From: Siphonodentalium dalli
Taxonomy: Eukaryota > Mollusca > Scaphopoda > Gadilida > Siphonodentaliidae
Reading direction: 5' to 3'
Length of the DNA stretch: 64,000 nucleotides
NCBI GenBank assembly: GCA_032622095.1
Contig: CP136062.1
Location: 197,103,887-197,167,886, forward strand
This document shows, piece by piece, positions 55,166 to 64,000 of this stretch. The translations under genes were made by a program, and so were the position numbers. Below the pieces are notes generated by a model that ran no database searches, was not told the DNA's origin, and saw nothing but the letters and a program-made list of their open reading frames with translations. Each line of letters starts with the position of its first letter. Positions within the stretch are counted from its first letter, which is position 1.

Positions 55166-55978
55166 GTTATATTGCAAGAATATCTCCAGACACACACTGC
55201 AGTAACTCATCTACTTCGCATCACCACAACGTACTATAAAATCATAGATCTTATATACCCCACGGATTCGCAAAACACACCAGTTGTGGTGTTTGCTAAT
55301 TTGCATATATTTAGTGAACACTAATATTCTTAAGTTTTAAGTTGATACTTTTATCGGACAAGCGTTATTATTTACTTTTTACATCGCAAAATCTCGGTGA
55401 TTCAATTTGTTCATGTCGACATTATGATGCAAGATTGAAAGAGAGGATCCCTTTAGGTTGGTTGGTTATAAATGTTCGCTGGTAGACAACGTAATGCATA
55501 CGTTTGTCGCGAATGAATGGTACTGTACGCTTATCTTCCGCGATGTCTGCAATGTGATCATAGAAGTATTTTATGTGAGGATCGCCATGAGCACTGCCAC
55601 ATATGAATGTACATTAATGAAATTGACAACTTCCCAATAGATTTCGGGGAAGACCGTTATGAAATGAACATCGCGAGTAAATTGCGCGCACAAGACGACA
55701 TTGAATATGCCTTGCAGAAGACGAGAACATACCTATATGGCTTAATGGTTTACATTGCATGGACCGATATTGACGATATTGACCACCAAAATGATCGTAA
55801 ATAAACGCGGATTATCAAACGCTTAAAAGCTTGACTATCGTTTATGGAACAGAAATCCTATGGGACGATAAGTAGTTACTGAAAATATACATAATCGGGA
55901 AAGAAAGCACTCATGACTCAGTGCAACATCGTGCGTGTGGATGGCAAGGATATTTTCTGTGGTATAATCGGATAACAA
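55166..55978. other. No gene seen
   Basis: Open frames at 55458-55640 and 55607-55804 lack domains. Confidence 0.4.
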
Positions 55979-55980
55979 AA

Positions 55981-56129
55981 CAGTTGTTGCCCTTCTGCTC
56001 GGGAGACATTGAGATTTGTCACCCGCTCGAGAACGGAATGTCTCCCTCGGAGCTTCGCTCCTCGGGAGACATTCCGTTCTCGAGCGGGTGACAAATCTCA
56101 ATGTCTCCCTCGACAACGGGCGACAACTG
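55981..56129. mobile_element. Palindromic TA-type MITE, CAGTTGT family
   Basis: Ends CAGTTGTTGCCC and its near complement, with TA at 56130-56131 on the right and AA (mutated TA) on the left. The arms include CGGGAGACATTGAGATTTGTC and CGAGAACGGAATGTCTCCC and fold around GAGCTTCGCTC at about 56050. CAGT ends and TA fit Tc1/mariner-like non-autonomous elements. Termini differ from the CAGTAATGCCC family. Confidence 0.82.
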
Positions 56130-56131
56130 TA

Positions 56132-56369
56132 TAATGGTATAGTGATAGAAAGAAGAGGAAGAAATAGAAAGAAACAGAAAGATCTTTTTTAATTGCAGCT
56201 GAGGTAATCAGGGCCCAGATAAGTGAATTGAGTACACAACTTGCAGTTTTACCCAACATCGGAAGATATATCGAGCACTTTATGAAGCTGTCCAAAATAA
56301 TAATATTTCCATATCAGCGGCTATTGGTTCTCCAGTTCTTTCAAAGTTGACAGTATGTTTGAATGAGTA
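56132..56369. other. Upstream of pseudogene; no feature
   Basis: May hold further decayed codons of the following pseudogene (the region is codon-like but frames are broken), not supported. Confidence 0.3.
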
Positions 56370-57945
56370 TTAGGTATTATTTGAAGAAAAATCACATACG
56401 GCACGGCTATGTTTACAATATATGGAATATGCTCAAATATTGAAAATCTTTGAGCAGAAGGTATGAGCGATTGCAACCTCAACCGTTTGACAACACGCAA
56501 GATGCTCAACCTGTTTGCGGCAACTGGTCACATCCATTGTGCATATAGCCTAAATGTTAGAATTGCCAGAAGAATATTCCTGGAAGTACCATCAATTCCA
56601 AGCATATGGTTTACATGCCCCCAGAAGAAGCAATATAAATCGGGCGAGGCCTTCTACTGACTTGATCATAGAACAGTGATTGGTGATGACTACCACGATT
56701 CGATGGGGTCTCACAAAGGGGTAGGGCTTGATTCACCTGCAATGGGTACCCATTATACATAGTTTGGCTCAATCGATGCCTGAACAATAGCGTTGACTAA
56801 CATTAGCCACAACAACACACTGAGGTGAGCAATTCAACAGCGGTTCGATGAGCATGAGGCACTTGCCCCAAATGAAGATTGTCTTTGCTCATTGTCATCA
56901 AGCTTAACTCCCCGTGACGATGATCCGGTGAATTGTATAAAACTACGGAGCTGCAATCCAACAAACACAAAGCAATTGGCAAAGTCGCATATATGAACAT
57001 GTATATGAAGAGGAGTGAGCATATTGTGTAATTTGTGTCGCTAAGTAGTCTCTATCAAGGCACCAATGATGATAACAAACGGATGCAATTTGATCGAATT
57101 TTTTTATTTTTGCGTCCAACAGCTGTTGTCCAACGACCTGACGATGTGGCGAAGTATTTCAATTATCCCAACTTCTTTGTTCAAAGACTATGATATGCGG
57201 AAGCCTGCCAAGACACAATTAACAAAAACTGTATCAGATTCTTGTCAATGATATGAAATACTGACACAAGTGATTATTGTTATTGACCGAGATGCTCTCC
57301 TTCACAGAACCAAATGGAACAAGTGGTCAATACATTTTAAGCTATGCCAAGCATATGTTAAGTATGTCGGCTCTAAATATGGAGTGATTTGCATAGTGCT
57401 CGAAGGACCGTCGAGCGAAGGCCATGAACACAGACGAAGAATTGGGAAGACTTGTGCAGATATTCAACTGGTAGAAACTGCATGATCACACAGTAAACAG
57501 AAGATTTTCTTCTCAAATAGAAAAACATCTAAGTTTATCGACTTATTGCTGATGTTTTTGAAAGATGGTAGTCATACTGTTCACAAGAGCACAGGATATG
57601 CAGACACCTTAATAGTTGCAACTGCAATTGGCATCGCGTCTCATAAAGAGGCACTGTCGTCGTAGCATATCTTGTCATTCTAATGATGTATCATTTGTCA
57701 AAAGACATGGCACATATTCTCTTCCAATATGAAGCCATCAACACGTTATGTTGAGAGTTAGATACATTGTAGATACGGCTACTACGCATATCCTATTCAT
57801 ACATGCTTGGAGTGATTTTGGATATGTTTTCCCCCAGGTCCTGTCGTCCAAAATGACACTAAAATGGGCTTGTTACCAATTTGTTCTAGGAATTATGCCC
57901 CATCGACAAGACTATTGCGCGATATGCAGTATGGCCGGTAAGTGA
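56370..57945 (+). pseudogene. Decayed copy of a multicopy invertebrate gene with PIN/FEN-like nuclease signature
   Basis: Pieces of one protein family appear in order across at least three frames. 56400-56450: ARLCLQYMEYAQILK. 56505-56550: KMLNLFAATGHI. 56650-56700: STDLIIEQ, then WGLTKG. 56850-56920: FDEHEALAP and SLSSSLTPRDDDPVNC. 57150-57215: PTSLFKDYDMRKPAKTQL. 57270-57480: VIDRDALLHRTKW, LCQAYVKYVGSKYG, then EHRRR. 57530-57650: FIDLLLMFLKDG and GYADTLIVATAIGIASHKEA. 57660-57720: TVVVA, LMMYHLSKDMAHILFQYEA. 57780-57815: ILFIHAWSDFGY. From memory, intact relatives have D-A-D-T (here Y-A-D-T) and D-D-T-D-I-L-V (here deleted), acidic positions expected of a metal-dependent nuclease, so activity is lost. 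Many frameshifts and stops. I recognise the family by motif but know no gene symbol; its cellular role is not established. Confidence 0.7.
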
Positions 57946-58974
57946 TATCTCTTTTGATCAAGATTTCATAAAGGTTTCTCTATGCATGTTATTAAGTGCA
58001 AACCTCGCGTCGCTATTGCCCAACTTATTGAATTGTTCGGGAAGATAGTTAAATTATTTTATTATATGGAAGTGAAAGCAAGGGACACCACTATATCCAA
58101 TAATTTGAGAAATTCCAATTGCGCTTTTTAGAATATAATTTGAATTTAAAACCAAACACACCTGATGCCATGGTGTATGGCGAAAGGGGAATCTATTGGC
58201 TACGAATCGATACTGACATTATAATCAGGCTAGGTTAATTGTTGTTAATTGAGGAAATGAGAAAATAAATGGTATCCTCTAAAAAATATAATAACTGAAC
58301 ATTATATGCATGGCGGCAAAAAAATTAATTCTGAGAAAAATATGCTCTTTACCAAAAATTAAATATATAATTTTATTTAAATCACGTATCAAGAAAAGTT
58401 GCGTGATCTATTATCGTCCGCTTGCGATGCCAAAACCATCGTCTGCTATTGAAACCGGTTCATGTGGGAAGAGCGAACGATTCCATTCACAAAGACGGCA
58501 CACAGTATATATGCAAAGCCTGCTGCGGACTTATGATAGGTGATGAATAATGTCACGATATGTTTAATTGCTAAAACACTGAATTACCGAGAAGACATTA
58601 CATATCTCCAAGATTGACAAGGTACACACCTTAGGAAACATAGCCAATACCAGAGATCCTGAATACCTTCACAAACTAGGCGAATTTATACGAACACTAA
58701 ATACATGTACAATTATTGGTTCACCACCGACTCAATCTGTCCATTACAACCATTACCATTCATTAAATGTACACAGCCTCTATTCCGAAATATCGAAAAC
58801 TATTTATTTCATAAATGCATACATGTACAAGTACCACCAACGCCATTCCTTGATTCAAGATTGTTATTTTGAATGACCTCCTGTTAAACACGTAATTGTG
58901 TATTATTACAAACTGATTATTAGTGAAAATAATGAATAAGCCTCGATCCAACATAAATGCATGTATAAATGCAT
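57946..58974. other. No gene recognised
   Basis: The 77-residue open frame at 58310-58543 has a basic, Ser/Lys-rich N-terminus and no domain I can support; it might be a remnant of the preceding pseudogene's 3' part. Confidence 0.35.
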
Positions 58975-58982
58975 ATATATTA

Positions 58983-59038
58983 TATTCATACATACATACA
59001 ACTGTACAACAATACATACATACATACATACAATCAAT
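58983..59038. repeat. ATAC tetranucleotide microsatellite
   Basis: Imperfect (CATA)n in two short runs; gives poly-Tyr/Ile/His open frames on both strands. Confidence 0.85.
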
Positions 59039-59686
59039 CGAGCGCATACGACAATGTTACATGTGTAAATACAATTATATAGGGAATAAACAATGCAATC
59101 ACAATCACCATCATACATGTATATGCCATAGCATACTATATCCTAATGCAAAAAGTGAAGCCAAGTTTGCACGGTATGTTATGCAGGCATTTCGTCTTAG
59201 AAAACCACAATGTGCCAGAACATGAACGGAAACATGCATAAAAGACGCATCTTTACCAAAGCGAATGACAAGAGAAGTAACAGTTATGTAGTTCCACACG
59301 TAACGGTGCCACCGGCATTTGACTTCAACTACTTGTAAGATTGATTCTTGCGTGATAATTACATGCTATTTAAAGGCAAATTCCGGTAGCATCCCTACAG
59401 GTGGAACTACAGAGATTTTACTTCGCACGTAGTTAGCTGTGGTACAGATGCATTTTATATGCTTGTTTCCGTTAATATAATGGCACCCGGAAATCGTTAT
59501 CTACGACGAAATGCATGAAAACCCCACCCGTGCAAACTTGCAACCGACAACAGCCCTCTATATATGTGGGATATTCTTCGATAAATGACCGGGTTCCACA
59601 CTATTTCAAATCCTGTTCCGCGTCCCATCACATTCCGCCAACGAAAAACATGATTTCGTTGCGGCACGAAACTATAATCGTACAAA
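59039..59686. other. No gene seen
   Basis: Open frames at 58923-59225 and 59497-59859 overlap the microsatellite or the following inverted repeat and have no domain. Confidence 0.4.
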
Positions 59687-59811
59687 AGCGCATTAGGGTC
59701 ATCCGAAACACCACCCCACCCCAAATATACTAATACATTACGAGTCGTTATAACGAGTTGTGTGTTTGAATATTTGGGGGTGCTGTGGTGTTTCGTATGA
59801 CCCGAATGCGC
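59687..59811. repeat. Inverted repeat, about 48-bp arms
   Basis: GCGCATTAGGGTCATCCGAA and CACCACCCCA pair with TGTGGTGTTTCGTATGACCC and GAATGCGC at the far side; loop contains CGAGTCGTTATAACGAG. Likely a small foldback element. Confidence 0.82.
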
Positions 59812-59859
59812 TTTCGTAATAATCGAGATGTCGCGTAAATATGCTACATACACTGCCAA

Positions 59860-60400
59860 AAATATTTTCTCAATTCAGGAAAAAAAAAATCTTGAAATGA
59901 GATATTATCTTGGGAGAATAGCTAGAAAAATAAGAAAAAACATATTTTCTAGGTCAAGAAATGAAAGGGTGGGCAAATTTCTTGTCTGAGAAAATTTCTT
60001 GTCTGAGAAAACACAGTAATCTTAGTAAGAAAATCCTAGTAAAAAAATCTTAGTATAGATTTTTTTTCTTAATGTAGGAAAGATTGTTTTTCTCACATAA
60101 GTTTATTTTTCTTGAAATAAGATAAGTTTAAGATACTGCGATTATCTTGGGAGAATAGCTAGAAATTTAAGAAAGCTATACAATTAATCTAGAACAAGAA
60201 ATTATATTTTCTATAGTTAGAAATATCGTCAAGATATTTTTTCTTAAGTGATGCCAATTTTTTCTAGAATGAGATTTTCTCAAGCAGGAAAATAAATCTA
60301 AGTAAGGAAAACAAGTTTTCTTAACTAGGAATATTTTCCCCAATTAGGAAAGATATATTAGAAAACAATTCTTAATTAAGAAAAACATTTAATTTTAAAT
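59860..60400. repeat. AT-rich degenerate repeat region (TTTTCTTAA/CTAGAAA words)
   Basis: Words such as AAGAAAATC, TTTTTCTTAA, CTTGAAAT and TTATCTTGGGAGAATAGCTA (near 59909 and 60143) recur in both orientations. Begins near CACTGCCAAAAATATTTTCT. May be one old MITE with internal duplications. Confidence 0.6.
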
Positions 60401-60834
60401 TAATATATAATTTCAATTGTGTTTTTAAATATACAATTGACATTTATTCTGAATATAAAAACTTCTTTGTAAATATCATTGTTAAATGTATAATAGAGAC
60501 AATAAGGGGGCTTAAAGGCACGGGAGGCCTTATAGTTGTCAAAAATATTCATATTTGTTTCAATCACCGTAAACAGAAAAACATTAAAACGCATACAGTT
60601 TTGTTCATATATACCATGACCATCGCGTAAACAGCATGCTATCATAAAGACCTACCTAAGACCTACCTAAGCAGGAGCCTGATTGTGTTACAGAAGGCAG
60701 CACAGTGTTACTGGCTAATCACACACAAATGATATAAATGCTCTTTATTCGTTCCATATCAAAATTCAGCAACATTGAACGCTCTTTATGTTTACCATCA
60801 TAATATAAACAAACACCAGGAAAGTACCTTTTTA
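60401..60834. other. No gene seen
   Basis: The minus-strand open frame at 60400-60645 has no recognisable motif. A 10-bp duplication ACCTACCTAAG is at 60651-60671. Confidence 0.4.
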
Positions 60835-60962
60835 TGCTTTTGTTTACATAAGAATGGTCAAGCATATGACAATAACATACTGTTTATGCGATATTTCTTA
60901 TTTGTATACGGACAAAGTCTGTCTGCATTTTAATATTCTTTCTGTTTGTGGCGGTTTTTGAC
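60835..60962 (+). repeat. Dispersed repeat D, copy 3
   Basis: GCTTTTGTTTACATAAGAAT, GACAATAACATACTGTTTAT, GCGATAT and TAATATTCTTTCTGTTTGTG in the order found at 18265 and 32232. Confidence 0.72.
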
Positions 60963-61670
60963 CGGTGGAAATATTTTCACAGCATACCCACCGCCAAGGC
61001 CTCCCGTACCTTTAAACTTTAAATATCAACAATATTTCGTTACAGTTATGGGTTTCTAAAATTGCAAGTGGCCAAACAAGATACTGTGTACATTCGCGAA
61101 ATGAAACTATACAAAGTACCTGTATCTGCCTCTTAAAATTGTATAAACCTATATACGCAACAAAAAATATATTGATTGCTAATAATTACATCCCGACACA
61201 TGATTTTCAATATATTTATAGAAAGAGTTACCTCAAATCTGTCGGTTGCAAAAAAAATATATAACAATTTCTGTTATTTGAGTATCCAGTTCAAACGATA
61301 GGAAAAAAAATCATCACACATGACAAAACAAGCACTGTATGTGCCTTAATAAACATCGTAACCCTGTATTTTTAAATGCACATATTCTAGGACGGGTGAT
61401 GTGTAATAAACAGAAAGACACTTGTATTAATGGATTTGTTGATACGGCACTTGTGCCATTGAGGAAAGATAGAACTCTAGGGTGTGCTGTTAATTCCGTC
61501 ATTGTGCGCTAGCACTCGTGTCATATCAACAAACCCATAAACAAAATTGTGTAATTCTGAGTATATACAGCATGGTTTCAATAGCTGTTTCATGAATCAT
61601 GCAGATTGCAGGTTTACTGTTCAGGTACTAGCCAAAGTCTTTTCGGTATGCAACAACTTGAGATATCGAA
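60963..61670. other. No gene seen
   Basis: AT-rich, no recognised features. Confidence 0.45.
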
Positions 61671-61672
61671 TA

Positions 61673-61886
61673 CAGTAATGCCCCGAGTATAATCGACTCC
61701 TGAAACACAGTAGAATTATGGGCAACTTTTCAGGATTTAGTCGGAAATATGGCTTGTTGCCATTCATCGGAAAGCTCTCTGAGAGCTTTCCGATGAATGG
61801 CAACAAGCCATATTTCCGACTAAATCCTGAAAAGTTACCCATAATTCTGCTGTGGTTAAGGAGTTGATTACTTAAGAGCATTACTG
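61673..61886. mobile_element. Palindromic TA-type MITE (Tc1/mariner-like), copy 2
   Basis: TA at 61671-61672; right side CA (61887-61888), a one-base change. Ends CAGTAATGCCC and the complement of CAGTAATGCTC. Nearly the whole 214 bp is one palindrome and matches 15265-15479 closely. The 86-residue minus open frame here is a by-product. Confidence 0.87.
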
Positions 61887-61952
61887 CAGTTGAAACTGTT
61901 TTGGATCGAGTCCTATACGGCTACTCTTCTATAACCTCTCAAGATTTTGAAG

Positions 61953-62110
61953 TGTTGAATGGGTCACAATGAATCGCTCAATTAAACAATCGCAACGGTG
62001 TTGAGTGTTTTGCTTATCGCTCACTATTTACTGCTGTATATAAACAAACGATTGACTCACACAAAGTGTGTTTTGTGGATAATAACGCATTCATATGAAC
62101 ATTATCCTAT
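61953..62110 (+). repeat. Dispersed repeat E, copy 2
   Basis: TTGAATGGGTCAC, CGGTGTTGAGTGTTTTGCTT, AACAAACGATTG, GTGTGTTTTGTGGATAATAA as at 33802-33970. Confidence 0.75.
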
Positions 62111-62626
62111 ACTATTAGTATATTCTTGGGAAACTTTTTGTAAATGTTATTTATAAATTATAACCTATAACGAAGGCCATCCATTCCTTTAAGTTCCAAA
62201 GATATAAGGAGAATCACTGCATTTTAATTGCATACCGCATCCATCGTGGTGCTGTTTTGTGTTCAAGTGACAACCTTACCATGGTGTTGGAAATTACTGC
62301 AGTGTAATACCACAGCATTACCTGGGTAACACCACGTTAGAGATGGTCAATTACTTTAAGTATATGCAGGTTTGAAATCATCACGCTTGGGAAAGGCTGC
62401 CCTCTATATTCCTATAAAAAAGCGTCACTTTGACCTAATCTGACGAAATACTGGTAGTGCTACAATCAAGATAACTTCAACCCACAATTCTGGGCGTAAA
62501 GTCCATTATAGAAGAGTATCGGGATGGGACTCGGTCCAAAACAGCATCAACCCAACCGATACCACAAGTTGTGGACAGGGAAAACTTGGTCTAAACAGGT
62601 ACTAGTACATGCATGTATTACAAGCA
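62111..62626. other. No gene seen
   Basis: No recognised motif; GTGTAATACCACAGCATTACCT near 62302 is weakly palindromic. Confidence 0.4.
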
Positions 62627-62630
62627 TTAA

Positions 62631-62982
62631 AGGGTACACTAAATCCGGCCATTTATGAGACCATCTCCTTGTATACTCAACAGAATATATGCAACAAATG
62701 TATTTGTTAAAATGTATATGGGAGAGGGGCGGATTTAAGTTGTTAAAACTTGTGCCCCGATCCCTTGTGTAATATTATATTACAATAAAAAATGTTTAAA
62801 CAAAAAAACAAATGAATGAATTTGCCCCATGGATAAGTGCAATACCTGTGTGCTCTATGAACAATGCAAACATGGTATTTATAATGATAATGAATTATTG
62901 GCTGGAGTCATAAATTCATTTTCATTATAATTTATACCATGTTGTTTGCATATATTCTGCTGAGAATAAAAGGAGATGCTCT
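62631..62982. mobile_element. TTAA-type palindromic MITE, GGGGTACTGTACAC family, copy 2 (diverged)
   Basis: TTAA at 62627-62630 then AGGGTACACTAAATCCGGCC (an internal deletion of CTGTAC compared with copy 1). The left arm runs to GCAACAAATG at 62700, then a 106-bp insertion, then the centre (AATTCATTTTCATTATAATT) and part of the right arm (GCATATATTCTG). The right terminus and its TTAA are lost. Confidence 0.8.
62701..62806 (+). mobile_element. Short retroposon-like insertion with A-rich tail and 8-bp duplication
   Basis: AACAAATG at 62693-62700 is repeated at 62807-62814. The inserted 106 bp contains GGGAGAGGGGCGGATTTAAG, then TTGTGCCCCGATCCC, TGTAATATTATATTACAATA, and an A-rich tail (TTTAAACAAAAAAA). 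This looks like a truncated LINE or SINE 3' end integrated within the older palindrome. No tRNA-like head was recognised. Confidence 0.7.
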
Positions 62983-63827
62983 TAATGCTCAGTGTAAAAC
63001 ACTGCAAATATGGAACTTAAAGAGCTTTTGTCTATCTTCTACTGGAAACAACTGTTAAATTTATTAAGACTTTATCAAGTCTTTTCACAGTATATAGTCT
63101 CCATGTTTAATAGTATAGCACTAGTACTCACTAGTATTTCCAGACTTTTTGTGATAAAAATGCGGATAAAAGTGCAGAATTCTAAATTGATGCATTAAGT
63201 TGCAGAATTTTAAATTGATGCATTACGTGCATGAGCGGCTTTAGAGTTCTTTGAAGTGCGGTCATGCAAAATAACATAAAAGTTTGTAAAACAAGGTACA
63301 TGTACATACTATGATTATAGCGGTATGAAGTGTCTGGAGCACCTTTGATGGATAAAAGCGAATGTATACAGGCCTTAAAATTTTGCAAGAATCAAACTAT
63401 AGCATTTCTACATCAAATCAGCTGCTTTTTACCAGACTCAAACGAAGAATCATGATTCTGACTCTCATCACACTAAAATCCCTACAAAATAATCTACTGG
63501 TGTGCAGATATTTCATTGAGTGTTTCAAATCATTTTAAAGGGACCCAAGGCACTCATAGTGAGTAAATATGCCAAACATATAACATACAACAGTTCGTAA
63601 AAACATCACCACTCAGAAAAACATGAATTCCTGATTCCTATATTAATTATTGAAAGTTTTCCAATAACGAAATTTCTCCTGTTGGAACCATTGCTATGTA
63701 AACAAAACTGTTACAGTGATTTGTCAACAAACATTGCTACTAGTAATCGCGTAGAAGGTTAAACATATTTTAGTCTATTAAAATATTATTTTCAGAATAT
63801 TTTTCAATGCTTTGGCCATGCAATGTT
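62983..63827. other. No gene seen
   Basis: Contains a direct duplication around 63175-63225 (GCAGAATTCTAAATTGATGC / GCAGAATTTTAAATTGATGC, spaced about 25 bp). Otherwise unrecognised. Confidence 0.45.
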
Positions 63828-63831
63828 TAAC

Positions 63832-64000
63832 CCTTTCATGATGGGAGCTGCGCTGGTAGAGCATTAAAGATCATGTACCAGTGAATTCTTGTATATATGC
63901 AAGTCTCACATAGGAAGCCTCATATGTATAAGAGAATGCACTGGATTACAAGGTCAAGGTAAATATTGTTAGGCCATGTATTCTCTTATATATGTGAGGC
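63832..64000. mobile_element. Nested-hairpin TTAA element, degenerate copy, cut by window end
   Basis: TTAA at 63828-63831 then CCCTTTCATGATGGGAGC, which keeps only CCCTTT of the usual terminus. A diverged hairpin follows (about 63880-63946: GAATTCTTGTATATATGCAA to TATAAGAGAATGCACTGG), a short spacer and the start of a second hairpin from 63974 (GGCCATGTATTCTCTTATAT). The older or variant state of the family; the right end is outside the window. Confidence 0.75.

Noticed and set aside
58310-58543. Possible piggyBac-type C-terminal Cys motif, looked for because of the TTAA elements
   Set aside because: Other frames give a few Cys pairs (ICKAC) but spacing and context do not fit; not supported.
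61621-61881. 86-codon minus-strand frame with repeated peptide
   Set aside because: It lies across the palindromic MITE, so both arms give mirrored peptide pieces.
1-64000. tRNA, rRNA and snRNA genes
   Set aside because: I looked for T-loop and box-like words and found no convincing cloverleaf; a covariance search would be needed for certainty.

Overview
The window is eukaryotic, AT-rich, non-coding DNA, almost certainly from an animal and most probably a marine invertebrate (a lophotrochozoan such as a mollusc is my guess; nothing seen here proves it). There are no operons, no bacterial signals and no intact host gene that I can support. The only recognisable coding matter belongs to broken mobile or multicopy elements: a CR1/Jockey-like LINE reverse transcriptase, the C-terminal end of a second LINE, a BED zinc-finger relic inside a hAT element, a decayed copy of a large invertebrate gene family with a PIN/FEN-like nuclease signature, and an unidentified GC-rich two-frame ORF carried by a 1,037-bp insertion.

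Layout. 0-9 kb: inverted-repeat transposons, nested in places, including copies of two families that duplicate TTAA on insertion. 10-15.1 kb: a 34-bp minisatellite, a 72-89-bp AT-rich tandem array, a trinucleotide tract, then two Helitron-like elements head to tail, each with a 122-bp internal array and a hairpin-CTAG-T end. 15.1-25 kb: a long-TIR transposon carrying a palindromic TA-type MITE, paired dispersed repeats, a 47-bp satellite with a 363-bp higher-order period, and a third Helitron-like element. 25.6-31.3 kb: two large inverted-repeat structures, the LINE pseudogene split by a PIF/Harbinger-type element, and a long foldback element. 31.3-40 kb: many separate hairpins, a 343-bp dispersed/tandem repeat that received the 1,037-bp insertion and a hAT element, and a LINE 3' end.

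40-48.4 kb: palindromic TTAA and TTA elements, then a dense cluster of four nested-hairpin TTAA elements (45.6-47.9 kb) next to a truncated copy of a second TTAA family. 48.4-64 kb: mostly unrecognised unique DNA with a few minisatellites, the nuclease-family pseudogene at 56.4-57.9 kb, two more palindromic TA elements, a TTAA palindrome with a SINE-like insertion, and a further nested-hairpin copy running off the window end.

Most apparent open frames are by-products of tandem repeats or transposon arms. The most interesting material is structural: 66-bp perfect hairpins placed as arms of larger inverted repeats, clustered and varied in spacer length; several insertions dated relative to one another by nesting; and several target-site duplications that can be read directly. 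All superfamily names rest on terminal motifs and target duplications seen in the sequence plus general knowledge; no database search was possible.
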